DNA from: Actinomadura nitritigenes
GTDB taxonomy: Bacteria > Actinomycetota > Actinomycetes > Streptosporangiales > Streptosporangiaceae
Length of the DNA: 64,000 nucleotides
Direction of reading: 5' to 3'
NCBI RefSeq assembly: GCF_017573545.1
Contig: NZ_JAGEOK010000004.1
Location: 248,001 to 312,000, forward strand
The position numbers and the translations under genes were made by a program. The notes beneath the pieces were generated by a model. That model searched no databases, had not been told where the DNA came from, and was given only the letters and a program-made list of their open reading frames with translations. Shown in pieces: positions 35,301 through 44,312 of the stretch; the first letter of the stretch is position 1; every line of letters starts with the position of its first letter.

Positions 35301-35831
35301 ATGAGCGACGCAGTGGCTTTCCGCAAGGCGGCCCGCAGGTTCCCGGTCGGCGCGTACGCGGCGGCGGCATGGGCGGTGCTGTTCGCGCTGGTGCACGTCT
35401 ACTGGCTGGCGGGTGGCCGGGCCGGGCTCCCGGCGGGGCAGAGCCTGTTCGACAACGTGCCGTTGCTGGTCGTGGACGTGGCGGCGATCCCGTTGTCGCT
35501 GGCCGGGGCCGTCCTGGCGCTGGCGCTCGTCCGGCCGTGGGGCGCGCGGATCTCGCGGCGGTGGCTGAGCCTGGGCGTCTGGGGGACGGCCGGGCTGCTG
35601 CTGGTGCACGCGCTGCCGACGGTCCCGGACTGGGTCGGCCTGGCCGCCGGCACCGAGGCCGCGGGGGATCTCGGCGCCGACGAGCGGTTCATCACGCTGC
35701 TGTACGAGCCGTGGTTCTTCGCGGGCGGGGTCCTGTTCGTCCTGGCCGGGCTGGCGTTCCGGGGGAGCCCGGTGGCTCAGAAGAGCGCCGCCTCGACGCT
35801 GCGGGTCCCCCGCTCGAAGTCGAGGAGGTAA
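35301..35831 (+). CDS. DUF3995 membrane protein
   Basis: 176 residues, four hydrophobic segments (AAAAWAVLFALVHVYWLAG, VVDVAAIPLSLAGAVLALA, LGVWGTAGLLLVHALP, WFFAGGVLFVLAGLAF). DUF3995-like. Its last 55 bases overlap the 3' end of ogt on the opposite strand. Function unknown. Confidence 0.82.
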   Translation: MSDAVAFRKAARRFPVGAYAAAAWAVLFALVHVYWLAGGRAGLPAGQSLFDNVPLLVVDVAAIPLSLAGAVLALALVRPWGARISRRWLSLGVWGTAGLLLVHALPTVPDWVGLAAGTEAAGDLGADERFITLLYEPWFFAGGVLFVLAGLAFRGSPVAQKSAASTLRVPRSKSRR

Positions 35832-36286
35832 CGCTTGCGGTCGAGGCCGCCGCCGTAGCCGGTGAGGCTTCCGGTGGAGCCGACGACACGGTGGCACGGG
35901 ACGATGACGCCGACCGGGTTCTTGCCGTTGGCGAGGCCCACGGCCCGGGACGCGCTGGGCTTGCCGAGTTCGACGGCGAGTTCCCCGTAGGTGGTGGTCT
36001 CGCCGTAGGGGATCTCCTGGAGGGCGGCCCAGACCCGTCCCTGGAAGGGAGTGCCGCGCAGGTCGAGCGGAAGGTCGAACGCGGTCAGCTCTCCGGCGAA
36101 GTAGGCGGCGAGCTGCTCGGCGGTGGCGGCGAACGGTTCGGCTCCGGGGTCTCCCGGGGCGCCGAAGGACTCCTGTGGCGGACGGTGCCGCTGGTTCACC
36201 ATGTAGAGGCCGCACAGTGCGCCGTCTATGGCGACCAGAGTGAGCGGCCCGACGGGACTGTCCACGACGACGTGCGTCGGTTCCAT
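35777..36286 (-). CDS. ogt: Methylated-DNA-protein-cysteine S-methyltransferase
   Basis: 169 residues. It removes methyl groups from O6-methylguanine in one suicide reaction. The active-site motif IVPCHRVVG has acceptor Cys131, preceded by GETTTYGELA and FQGRVWAAL. ATG 36286 has AGGAGA eight bases upstream. It lies 15 bases downstream of the Ada-AlkA gene in one operon. This is a separate C-domain of the Ada type, while the Ada N-domain is fused to AlkA next door. Confidence 0.96.
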   Translation of the reverse strand: MEPTHVVVDSPVGPLTLVAIDGALCGLYMVNQRHRPPQESFGAPGDPGAEPFAATAEQLAAYFAGELTAFDLPLDLRGTPFQGRVWAALQEIPYGETTTYGELAVELGKPSASRAVGLANGKNPVGVIVPCHRVVGSTGSLTGYGGGLDRKRYLLDFERGTRSVEAALF

Positions 36287-36301
36287 GGGTACGTCTCCTG
36301 G

Positions 36302-37774
36302 TCAGTTGGCGGGGAGAAAGTTGATGGGGTGGTCGCTGGTGGCCCACAGGTACTGCACGGCGTAGGCGCGCCATGGGCGCCACCGTGCGGCGTGGGCGGT
36401 GAGAGCCGCCGGTGTGGTCGGGAGGCCCAGGGCCTTGGCGGCGTACTTGATGCCGAGGTCGCCCGCGATGAACGCGTCGGGGTCTCCCAGCGCGCGCATG
36501 GCGATCGTCTCGACCGTCCAGGGGCCGAAGCCGGGGAGGGCGTAGAGACGCGTCCGGGCCTCGTCCCAGTCGCTTCCCACACCGAGGTCGATCTCGCCGT
36601 TGGCGAGCGCGTCCACGAGGGTGGTGAGGGTGGTGCGGCGGGTCTTGGGGAAGGCGAGCGCCTCGGGGTCCAGTTCCGCGAGCGCGGCCGGGGTCGGGAA
36701 GAGGTGGGTGAGGCCGCCGCCCGGGTCGGTGACGGGGTCGCCGTAGGCGGTGACGAGGCGCGCCGCGTGTGTGCGCGCGGCGGCGACGGAGACCTGCTGC
36801 CCGAGCACGGCACGGACGGCGAACTCCGGGGCGTCCATCGTGCGCGGGACACGGCGTCCGGGTGATTTGTCGACAAGCGGTGCCATGGCGGGGTCCGCCC
36901 GGAGCAGGTCGTCGACGGCCACGGGGTCGGCGTCGAGGTCGAGCATCCAGCGGCAGCGGCTGATCGCGATGGTGAGGTCGCGCAGGTCGCTCAGCGTCAG
37001 GGTGCAGGCGACGTGGTCGGGACGCGGGCTCAGGGCGGCGATGCCGTGCCCGTGGGGGAGCCGCATGGTGCGGCGGAACGCGCCGTCCCGCCACTCCTCG
37101 ACGCCGGGGACGGCGGTGGCGGCGAGGTGCCCGAACAGGTTGTCGGGGCACAGCGGCGCGCGGAACGGCAGCCGCAGCGACAGCGTTCCCGAGCCGGCGG
37201 GCGGGTGGCCCTTGGCGACGCGGTCGCGCAGCTGGGTCGGGGTGAGCGCGAACACCTCCCGGACGGTGTCGTTGAACGCGCGGATGCTGGCGAATCCGGC
37301 CGCGAACGCGATGTCGCCCATGGGCAGCGGCGTCGTCTCGATGAGCAGCCGGGCGGTCTGGGCCCGTTGCGCGCGCGCGAGCGCGAGCGGCCCCGCGCCG
37401 AGTTCGGCGTTGAGCTGCCGTTCGATCTGGCGGGTGCTGTAGCCGAGGCGCCCCGCGAGGCCGGGCACGCCCTCGCGGTCGACGACGCCGTCCGCGATCA
37501 GCCGCATGGCGCGGGCGACGACGTCCGCGCGGTGATTCCATTCGGGGGAGCCGGGGCTGGTGTCGGGCCGGCAGCGCTTGCAGGCGCGGAACCCGGCCTG
37601 CTGCGCGGCGGCGGCGCTGGGGTAGAACCGCATGTTCTCGGGCTTCGGCGGCACGACCGGGCAGCTCGGGCGGCAGTAGATCCCGGTGGTGACGACCCCG
37701 GTGAAGAACCACCCGTCGAAGCGGGCGTCCTTCGACCGGACGGCCCGCACGCATCTTTCCACGTCCTCGTGCAT
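36302..37774 (-). CDS. Ada-AlkA fusion: methyl sensor, AraC HTH and DNA-3-methyladenine glycosylase
   Basis: 490 residues from ATG 37774 (start 37792 is the alternative). The N-terminal Ada zinc domain has Cys34, Cys38, Cys65, Cys68 (CRPSC..CKRC), with Cys34 the likely methyl-phosphotriester acceptor. An AraC-type HTH follows (RLGYSTRQIERQLNAEL, ASIRAFNDTVREVF), then an AlkA glycosylase with HhH-GPD LPGFGPWTVETIAMRALG and catalytic Asp in AGDLGIKYAAKA. So methylated-DNA damage can switch on repair through the same protein that removes alkyl bases. The O6-methylguanine domain is absent and is supplied by ogt next door. Confidence 0.93.
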   Translation of the reverse strand: MHEDVERCVRAVRSKDARFDGWFFTGVVTTGIYCRPSCPVVPPKPENMRFYPSAAAAQQAGFRACKRCRPDTSPGSPEWNHRADVVARAMRLIADGVVDREGVPGLAGRLGYSTRQIERQLNAELGAGPLALARAQRAQTARLLIETTPLPMGDIAFAAGFASIRAFNDTVREVFALTPTQLRDRVAKGHPPAGSGTLSLRLPFRAPLCPDNLFGHLAATAVPGVEEWRDGAFRRTMRLPHGHGIAALSPRPDHVACTLTLSDLRDLTIAISRCRWMLDLDADPVAVDDLLRADPAMAPLVDKSPGRRVPRTMDAPEFAVRAVLGQQVSVAAARTHAARLVTAYGDPVTDPGGGLTHLFPTPAALAELDPEALAFPKTRRTTLTTLVDALANGEIDLGVGSDWDEARTRLYALPGFGPWTVETIAMRALGDPDAFIAGDLGIKYAAKALGLPTTPAALTAHAARWRPWRAYAVQYLWATSDHPINFLPAN

Positions 37775-37804
37775 GCCTCCAGCATCACCCATGGTCAGGC
37801 ATGC

Positions 37805-38797
37805 TCACTGGCAGAAAAACGACATCATCCCCCGGGGGGCGGGACGGCCCGCGAAGGCATAGAGGACGACCCCGAGCGCGATCGCGGCGATGCCCGTCCA
37901 TGCTACGGCGCCGGGCGGGTCCGTGGCGGTGAACAGCGGTTCCAGCAGGGCGACGAACACCACCTCGGCGGCCTGCGTGGCCTCCACCGCGGCGAGCCGG
38001 AGCGGGTGCCGGCGGACGCGGTGCGTCGCGGCGAAGAACAGCGACGTCGCGATCACGCCGGAGCTCACCGCGACGACCAGGCTCGCGAGGAGCTGCCCGG
38101 ACGTCGGCGCTCCCGCCCGGACGCCCCCGGCCGCGGCGACGGCGAGCCAGAACGGCAGGCTGCCGACCGACATGGCCAGCAGCCGCTGGAAGGTGTCCAG
38201 CCGGGCCCCGGCCAGCTCCATCGTCCGGCGGTTCCCGACCGGGTAGGCGACGGCGGCGACCAGCACGACCGCGGCGCCGCCCGCCGCCCCCGCGGGCGTC
38301 CCGCCGTGCCCGCCGACCTGGCTGAGGAACACCCCGGCGAGGATCAGCAGCGACAGCGCGGCGCCCCGGCCGGGGATCCGGCCGCGCTCGTCGTCGTACA
38401 GCAGCGGCGCGAGGAGCATCCCGCAGACGATCGTGACCTGCCAGGTCGCGGCGACCGTCCAGCCGGGCGCGAGGTCGGCGGCCAGGCACAGCGGGGCGTA
38501 GAAGAACCCGAATCCGACGGTGCTCCACAGCGTCCACGGCAGCGGGTCGGCGCGCAGCGCGCGCAGGACGGGCCGGACGCCGCCGCGCGCCCCGACGATC
38601 GCGAGGAGGATCGGCAGCGAGAAGAGGAAGCGGAGCGCGCCGGTCCACTCCCAGGCGCCGCCGCCGACCGCCATCATCCGGTTCGCGATGAACGAGGCGG
38701 AGAAGAACAGCGCGCCGAGCACGCCCAGGCCGATGGAGGCGGTCGCGCCCGCGCGTCCGGTCGCGCGCAGGGGGTGCGCGGGGGCCTCGGCGGTCAC
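37805..38797 (-). CDS. EmrE-like multidrug efflux transporter (PF13536 type)
   Basis: 330 residues from GTG 38797, with about ten membrane helices. The ADxxxG...TWxVxI-like ADLAPGWTVAATWQVTI segment and the RRHPLRLAAVEATQAAEVVFVALLEP stretch fit the multidrug-resistance efflux family. A palindrome GGAACGTTCC (38802-38811) sits five bases before the start. It ends 30 bases from the Ada-AlkA start on the same strand. Substrate unknown. Confidence 0.85.
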   Translation of the reverse strand: MTAEAPAHPLRATGRAGATASIGLGVLGALFFSASFIANRMMAVGGGAWEWTGALRFLFSLPILLAIVGARGGVRPVLRALRADPLPWTLWSTVGFGFFYAPLCLAADLAPGWTVAATWQVTIVCGMLLAPLLYDDERGRIPGRGAALSLLILAGVFLSQVGGHGGTPAGAAGGAAVVLVAAVAYPVGNRRTMELAGARLDTFQRLLAMSVGSLPFWLAVAAAGGVRAGAPTSGQLLASLVVAVSSGVIATSLFFAATHRVRRHPLRLAAVEATQAAEVVFVALLEPLFTATDPPGAVAWTGIAAIALGVVLYAFAGRPAPRGMMSFFCQ

Positions 38798-39012
38798 TGC
38801 TGGAACGTTCCTTCCCAGGTGCGGGTCCGTCCCCGCGGGGCGGCCGTCGCGGGCCCGCCCGGGGTTTCGCAGCCCGACACTATCCGGCACCAAGGCGGGC
38901 GAATCAGGTCGGACCCCGCATGACCTCCCAGGTAATCGATCTTCGGACGCCGGCACGGCACCGTAGAGATCACCGGGGCGGACGAACCCGGACGGACGAC
39001 AGGAGAACCGAG

Positions 39013-39375
39013 ATGAGCGACGTTCAGCAGCGGGTCGAGCAGTACCTGGCCGCCTGGAACGAGACCGACCCCGCCGCCCGCCGCGCCGCGATCGACGCGC
39101 TGTGGACCGAGAACCCCATCTACGTCGACCCGCTCGGCGTCGCCGAGGGCCGCGACGCGATCGACGCGTTCATCGCCGCCGCGCAGGGCCAGTTCGCCGG
39201 CCTGGTGTTCCGGGCGGCGGGCGCGGTCGACGCCCACCACAACGTGGCCCGGTTCACCTGGGAGCTCGGCCCCGAGGGCGGCGAGGCGATCGTGGTCGGC
39301 TTCGACGTGGCGACCTTCGACGACGACGGCCGCTTCGACCGCGTGACCGGCTTCCTCGACAAGGTCCCCGCCTGA
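39013..39375 (+). CDS. NTF2-like (SnoaL-type) protein
   Basis: 120 residues from ATG 39013 with AGGAGA upstream. YLAAWNETDPAARRAAIDALWTENPIYVDPL and the final VATFDDDGRFDRVTGFLD fit the small cone-shaped NTF2 fold, often an isomerase, dehydratase or ligand-binding protein. No catalytic residue could be assigned. Divergent from the efflux gene. Confidence 0.85.
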   Translation: MSDVQQRVEQYLAAWNETDPAARRAAIDALWTENPIYVDPLGVAEGRDAIDAFIAAAQGQFAGLVFRAAGAVDAHHNVARFTWELGPEGGEAIVVGFDVATFDDDGRFDRVTGFLDKVPA

Positions 39376-39435
39376 AGGACGGGGATGGGCCGGGCACCCC
39401 GCGCCCGGCCCATCGCCTTGCGGTCCCCGCCGCGT

Positions 39436-40197
39436 TCAGAGCTGCCGGAGGGCTCCCCCGTCGACGGCCCATTCGGCGCCCGTCACCTGGGCGGACAGCG
39501 GCGACAGCAGGAACGCGATGACGCGCGCCACGTCCTGCGGCGCGCCGAGCCGTCCGGTCGGCAGCCGGCGCTCCTCCCGGACGAACCGGTCGATCGCCTC
39601 CTCCACCGGCAGCCCGTACTGCGCCGACAGCTGCTCGGCGAACCCGCCGGGCTCGTCCCACAGCCGGGTGCGGGTGGGGCCCGGCGAGACGACGTTGGAC
39701 CGGATGCGGCACCGGCCGAACTCCCCCGCCAGCGTCTTCGACACCGACAGCAGCGCCGTCTTGGACGCCGCGTAGTCGACCAGCGGGGTGTCGGGGAACC
39801 GCCCCGCCTCGCTGGACACGTGCACCAGGCTGCCCGCGCCCTGGTCGATCAGCGCGGGGAGCGCGGCGCGCGCCATCCGGACGGCGGCGTGGAAGTTCAG
39901 CTCGAACGTGGCGTGCCACTGGTCGTCGGTGACGTCCAGGAAGCCGATCCGCGAGTCGAGCGCCCCGGCGTTGTTGACGAGGCCGTCGAGGCGGCCGTGC
40001 CGGTCGAGCGCCGCGTCCACGATCCGCTGCGCGGCGGACGGGTCGGTGAGGTCGGCGGCGACGCCGTCCCCGCGCGGGGTGCGGGCGACGCCGACGACCT
40101 GCGCGCCCTCGTCCGCGAGGAGCCGCGCGGTCGCCTCACCGATCCCGGCGGAGGCGCCGGTCACGATGAACACCCTTCCGGCGAGTTCGAGATCCAT
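39436..40197 (-). CDS. SDR family oxidoreductase
   Basis: 253 residues. TGASAGIGEATARLLADEG (nucleotide loop), LVNNAGALDS, SSEAG, YAASK (catalytic Tyr-x3-Lys) and SNVVSPGPTRTRLW are all present. It lies 22 bases downstream of a DHA2-type MFS gene on the same strand and is likely co-transcribed with it. Substrate unknown. Confidence 0.92.
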   Translation of the reverse strand: MDLELAGRVFIVTGASAGIGEATARLLADEGAQVVGVARTPRGDGVAADLTDPSAAQRIVDAALDRHGRLDGLVNNAGALDSRIGFLDVTDDQWHATFELNFHAAVRMARAALPALIDQGAGSLVHVSSEAGRFPDTPLVDYAASKTALLSVSKTLAGEFGRCRIRSNVVSPGPTRTRLWDEPGGFAEQLSAQYGLPVEEAIDRFVREERRLPTGRLGAPQDVARVIAFLLSPLSAQVTGAEWAVDGGALRQL

Positions 40198-40219
40198 CGG
40201 ATTCGTCCCTTCCAGGAGT

Positions 40220-41608
40220 TCAGGAGCGGCGGAGGAACAGCCCGACGAGGGCGCCGCCCGCGACCGCGATGAGCGCGTTGACCAGCGTCGCGGCGTGCAC
40301 GCCGCCGAGGACGGAGGCGTGCGCCGTGGCGACGGCGCTCATCACCGGGATGCCGAGGGTGATCGCGACCTGCTGCGTCATGGTGGCGAGGCCGGTCGCG
40401 AGGCCCTGCTCGCCGTCCGGCAGCCCGGACGTCGCGGTCCCCATGAACGCGACGATCGCGACGAGGTTCCCGAACCCGCCGATCGCGGTCGCGGCGAGCA
40501 TCAGCGGCAGCGCCGAGCGCTCCGCGCCGAGGCCGAGCAGCGCGGCCGTCGCGGCGGCCTGCAGGACGAGCCCGCCGACGAGCGTCGCCCGGCCGCCGAA
40601 CCGGCCCATGATGCGCGGCGCGGCGACGCCGCCCGCGAACGTCCCGGCGCCGAGGACGCCGAGCGCGAGGCCGGTGGTCAGCGGCGAGAAGTCGAGGACC
40701 TGCTGCAGGTAGAGGGTCATCAGGAACACCAGCGACGTCTCGGTGGCGAACGCCACGAACCCGCCCGCGTTGCCCCAGCTCACGCTGCGCCGGGTCAGCA
40801 CGTTCAGCGGCGCGAGCGGAGCCGGGGAGCGCCGCTCCACCAGCACGAACGCGACCAGCAGGACGGCGGCGGCGGCCAGCGCGGCCAGCGCGACCGGGTC
40901 GCCCCAGCCGTGCTGCCCGGCGGTCGTGATCCCGTAGACGAGGGCGAGGAGGCCGCCGGTGACGGTGACCGCGCCGGGGACGTCCAGCCGCGCGCCGTCC
41001 CGCGACCGGCTCTCGGCGACCAGCGCCGGCGTCACCGCCAGGATCAGCACCGCGACCGGCACGTTGACCAGGAACGCCCAGCGCCAGCTCAGCAGGTCGG
41101 TGAGCACGCCGCCGAGCACCGCGCCGACGGTGAACCCGGCGGACATCAGCGCGCCGCTCAGCCCGAGCGCCCGCGTCCGCAGCGGCCCCTCCGGGAACGA
41201 GGTGGTCAGCAGCGACAGCGCCGCGGGCGTCGCGATCGCGGTCGCGAGGCCCTGCAGGACGCGGCCGGCCAGCAGTATCCCGGGCGACGCGGCGAGCCCG
41301 CCGACCAGCGAGCCGGCGGCCAGCAGCGCCATCCCGGCGAGCAGCATGCGGCGGCGTCCGGCCAGGTCGGCGACGCGTCCGAACAGCAGCGTGAACCCGG
41401 CGGCGGGCAGCGCGAACGCCGTCGCGATCCACTGCAGCTGCCCGAGGCCGAAGCCGAGGCCCCGGCCGACCACGGGAAGCGCCACGTTGAGGATGGAGAA
41501 GTCGATGGCGAGCATGAACTGCGCGCCGAGCAGCAGGGTCAGGATCAGCTTGTGCCGCGGCGACATCCGCTCGGGGGCGGTCACCGCGGCGCTCGTGAGA
41601 ACGCTCAT
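40220..41608 (-). CDS. MFS drug transporter, DHA2 (EmrB/QacA) family
   Basis: 462 residues from ATG 41608 and about 14 membrane helices. LLLGAQFMLAIDFSILNVALP and GRVADLAGRRRMLLAG carry the DHA2 signatures, including the GxLaDrxGrkxxl-type loop. Divergent from an XRE regulator that likely controls it; a CCAC-CGTCA-GTGG dyad (41662-41674) lies between them. Confidence 0.9.
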   Translation of the reverse strand: MSVLTSAAVTAPERMSPRHKLILTLLLGAQFMLAIDFSILNVALPVVGRGLGFGLGQLQWIATAFALPAAGFTLLFGRVADLAGRRRMLLAGMALLAAGSLVGGLAASPGILLAGRVLQGLATAIATPAALSLLTTSFPEGPLRTRALGLSGALMSAGFTVGAVLGGVLTDLLSWRWAFLVNVPVAVLILAVTPALVAESRSRDGARLDVPGAVTVTGGLLALVYGITTAGQHGWGDPVALAALAAAAVLLVAFVLVERRSPAPLAPLNVLTRRSVSWGNAGGFVAFATETSLVFLMTLYLQQVLDFSPLTTGLALGVLGAGTFAGGVAAPRIMGRFGGRATLVGGLVLQAAATAALLGLGAERSALPLMLAATAIGGFGNLVAIVAFMGTATSGLPDGEQGLATGLATMTQQVAITLGIPVMSAVATAHASVLGGVHAATLVNALIAVAGGALVGLFLRRS

Positions 41609-41700
41609 GGCAGCGACTCTCGCGCCGCGCCGCGCGCACACCCAGCCCCCGCCCGTTCGTACCACCGTCAGTGGCAGGATCACCGGATAGCCTCACCGGC

Positions 41701-42588
41701 ATGGCGCGCAACACCGAACTCGGCGAGTTCCTCAAGTCGCGGCGGGCCCGGCTGCGCCCCGAGGACGCCGGGGTCACCACCTACGGGACCCGCCGCCGCG
41801 TCCCGGGCCTGCGGCGCGAGGAGCTGGCGCAGCTCGCGGGCGTGAGCGTCGCCTACTACATCCGGCTGGAGCAGGGCACCGCGGACGGGGTGTCCGCCGA
41901 GGTCCTCGACGCGATCTCGCGGGCGCTGCGGCTGGACGCCGACGAGCACGCCCACCTGCACCGCCTCGCGCACCCGCCGCGCCGGCCCCGCCCGCACGCG
42001 CCCGCCCGGCTGCGCCCGCCGCTGCAGCACCTGCTCGACTCGATCACCCACGCGCCCGCGTACGTCGTCGGGCACTACACCAACGTCGTCGCGTGGAACC
42101 GGCTCACCGCCGCGATCTTCGTGGACCTCGCGAACGTCCCGCCGGACGAGCGGACCTGGTCGCACCAGATCCACCTCAACGCCGACTACCGGGCGCGGCT
42201 CGGCGACAACTGGACCACCGTCGCCCGCCGCAACGTCGCCTACCTGCGCTTCCGCTCCGGTCAGGACCCGGACGACCCGCACCTGCGCGCGCTCATCGAC
42301 GACCTGCGCGCGCGCAGCCCGGAGTTTCGGCGGCTGTGGTCGGCGCACCACGTCACAGACCTGACGCACGGCGAGGCCCGGATCGACCATCCCGGCGTCG
42401 GGCGGCTCGTCCTGCCGTTCGAGACGCTGCACCTGCCCGGCGATCCCGAGCTCAGCCGCCTGATGCTGTACGCGGCCGAGCCCGGCTCGCCGTCGGAGGC
42501 GGCGCTGCGCGCGCTCGCCGAGACGTCCCGTCACCTGTCCAGCGCCGACCTCGCCGCCACCGAGGAACTCGCGGAAGCCGCCGACTGA
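41701..42588 (+). CDS. XRE-family regulator with MmyB-like C-terminal domain
   Basis: 295 residues from ATG 41701. HTH: TRRRVPGLRREELAQLAGVSVAYYIRLEQG. The C-terminal half has the MmyB pattern YVVGHYTNVVAWNRLTAAIF and NVAYLRFRSGQD..., which in relatives binds a lipid-like ligand. Such regulators are commonly divergent from an MFS/SDR operon, exactly as here. No Shine-Dalgarno sequence precedes the ATG, so translation may be leaderless. Confidence 0.9.
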   Translation: MARNTELGEFLKSRRARLRPEDAGVTTYGTRRRVPGLRREELAQLAGVSVAYYIRLEQGTADGVSAEVLDAISRALRLDADEHAHLHRLAHPPRRPRPHAPARLRPPLQHLLDSITHAPAYVVGHYTNVVAWNRLTAAIFVDLANVPPDERTWSHQIHLNADYRARLGDNWTTVARRNVAYLRFRSGQDPDDPHLRALIDDLRARSPEFRRLWSAHHVTDLTHGEARIDHPGVGRLVLPFETLHLPGDPELSRLMLYAAEPGSPSEAALRALAETSRHLSSADLAATEELAEAAD

Positions 42589-42631
42589 CCCGGCCGGTTC
42601 CCGCCCCCGTAGAGGCGTGGCGGGATTCAGC

Positions 42632-43003
42632 TCATCGGGCGGCGGTGCGGAAGGCGGCGTCGCGGTCGAGGGTGGCGAGGGCGGTGTTGAGAAGCGCGAC
42701 GACGGCGAACCCGACCGCGAGGGCCGACCGCCCCACGCCGTACAGCGCGAGCGCCCCGGCGCCGAAGACGACCGCCTTCACCAGCAGGACGAACGGCAGC
42801 GCGACCTTGAAGCGGGCGCGGGGCGCGGCGAACATGCCCCACAGGACCATCGCGGCCACCGGCGTCCCCAGGCCGAGGACGATGTGCACGATCACGTTCC
42901 CGCCCGCCGTGAAGCCCCACCACGCCAGCGCGGCCAGCGCGGCGAGCTCCAGGAGGAAGGCCAAGCCCTCGTTCAGCACGTGCAACGGACCTGGTAGGCG
43001 CAT
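42632..43003 (-). CDS. YrdB-family (DUF2568) membrane protein
   Basis: 123 residues, four membrane helices (LLELAALAALAWWGFTAGG, VIVHIVLGLGTPVAAMVLWG, VALPFVLLVKAVVFGAGALAL, ALAVGFAVVALLNTALAT), with the ARFK loop typical of YrdB. Function unknown. Convergent with the XRE gene. Confidence 0.88.
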   Translation of the reverse strand: MRLPGPLHVLNEGLAFLLELAALAALAWWGFTAGGNVIVHIVLGLGTPVAAMVLWGMFAAPRARFKVALPFVLLVKAVVFGAGALALYGVGRSALAVGFAVVALLNTALATLDRDAAFRTAAR

Positions 43004-43051
43004 GGGGGTGATCGTCCCACCTGTCCCGTCGCCGCCGCTACCCTGCTCGGT

Positions 43052-44197
43052 GTGGACGAGCGGACCGTGATCGGCTGGCGCGAGGACGGCCGGGACCGCT
43101 CGGCGCGGTGGCGGTCGGAGAGCGGCGCCGCCCCGCCCCGCCGCGTGGTGGTCACCGACGACGCGACGCGCGCGGACGAGGCGTACCGGCTGGCGTGCGA
43201 GGGGACGGCGCTGCTGTGGCGCGGCGACTTCCAGAACGCGCGGCAGCTGCTCGCGGCGATGGCGCGGCGGGCCGACCGGACGCCGCGCAAGCGCAGGCGG
43301 AAACCCGAACCGTCGCAGGTGCAGGCGTTCCACCTCTACCGGCAGGCGCGCGCGCAGCGCGCCCGGACGCTCGGCATGCTGCTCATCCCCTTCGAGGCCG
43401 GTCACACGATCCCCTTGCGGCGGGCGCCGGACGTGGCGCAGGCGTGCACGGAGGCGTACGGGCCGGACGACGAGCCTTACGTCATGTCCCTGCGGGAGCT
43501 TCTCGGCCTCATCGGCGCGCACGAATGGCGCGAGAAGGGCGTTCCGATCCCCGCGCTGGGAGGCGACCGCATCCACCCGCACTACGGGGTGTTCTCCCCT
43601 GTGCGGGGCGAGTACGTCGACCTGGTCGCGCAGGCGCCGCTGCCCGCGACCACGGTCGCGTTCGACATCGGCACGGGAACCGGTGTGCTCGCCGCGGTGC
43701 TGGCACGCCGGGGAGTGCGGCGCATCGTCGCGACCGACCAGGACCCGCGCGCGCTCGCGTGCGCCCAGGAGAACATCGAGCGGCTGGACGTGGCGAAGCA
43801 CGTCGAACTCGTCGAGGCCGACCTGTTCCCGGCGGGACGCGCCCCGCTCGTCGTGTGCAACCCGCCGTGGGTTCCGGGGAAGCCGGCCACGCCGCTGGAA
43901 CGCGCCGTGTACGACCCGGAGAGCCGGATGCTCCGCGGTTTCCTCACCGGCCTCGCGGACCGCCTGGAACCGGGCGGCGAGGGCTGGCTGATCCTGTCCG
44001 ACCTGGCCGAGCACCTCGGCCTGCGCACCCGCGACGAGCTGCCGCGGCTGGTCGACGCGGCCGGCCTGGCCGTCGCCGGGCGCCTCGACGCGCGCCCCGC
44101 GCACCCGCGCGCCGCCGATCCGGACGACCCGCTCCACGCGGCCCGCTCGTCCGAGACCACGTCGCTGTGGCGGCTCGTGGCCGCGCGGCCCCGCTGA
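43052..44197 (+). CDS. Class I SAM-dependent methyltransferase (PrmC/RlmG-like)
   Basis: 381 residues from GTG 43052. Motif I is VAFDIGTGTGVLAAVLARRG and motif IV is VVCNPPWVPG; the NPPW/NPPY motif marks enzymes that methylate a planar nitrogen in a base or an amide. The N-terminal 160 residues are a distinct helical domain with a KRRRKPEPSQ basic stretch. The target (rRNA, tRNA or release factor) cannot be fixed from sequence alone. Confidence 0.85.
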   Translation: MDERTVIGWREDGRDRSARWRSESGAAPPRRVVVTDDATRADEAYRLACEGTALLWRGDFQNARQLLAAMARRADRTPRKRRRKPEPSQVQAFHLYRQARAQRARTLGMLLIPFEAGHTIPLRRAPDVAQACTEAYGPDDEPYVMSLRELLGLIGAHEWREKGVPIPALGGDRIHPHYGVFSPVRGEYVDLVAQAPLPATTVAFDIGTGTGVLAAVLARRGVRRIVATDQDPRALACAQENIERLDVAKHVELVEADLFPAGRAPLVVCNPPWVPGKPATPLERAVYDPESRMLRGFLTGLADRLEPGGEGWLILSDLAEHLGLRTRDELPRLVDAAGLAVAGRLDARPAHPRAADPDDPLHAARSSETTSLWRLVAARPR

Positions 44198-44312
44198 CCT
44201 TCGAGACGCTCGGCACGCAGGTCGACGCGCCCGGGGCGTCCAGCCTGTTGGTCCGGATACCAGGCTGGGCGCGCCCTGGTTACGACCGCCGCCCGCCGAG
44301 CACCATGGGATC

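Noticed and set aside
34617..37754. Long leftward open frame (about 1045 codons) over ogt, ada-alkA and dnaN
   Set aside because: Its protein is Arg/Pro-rich and lacks any motif, while the real genes in other frames have full domain signatures.
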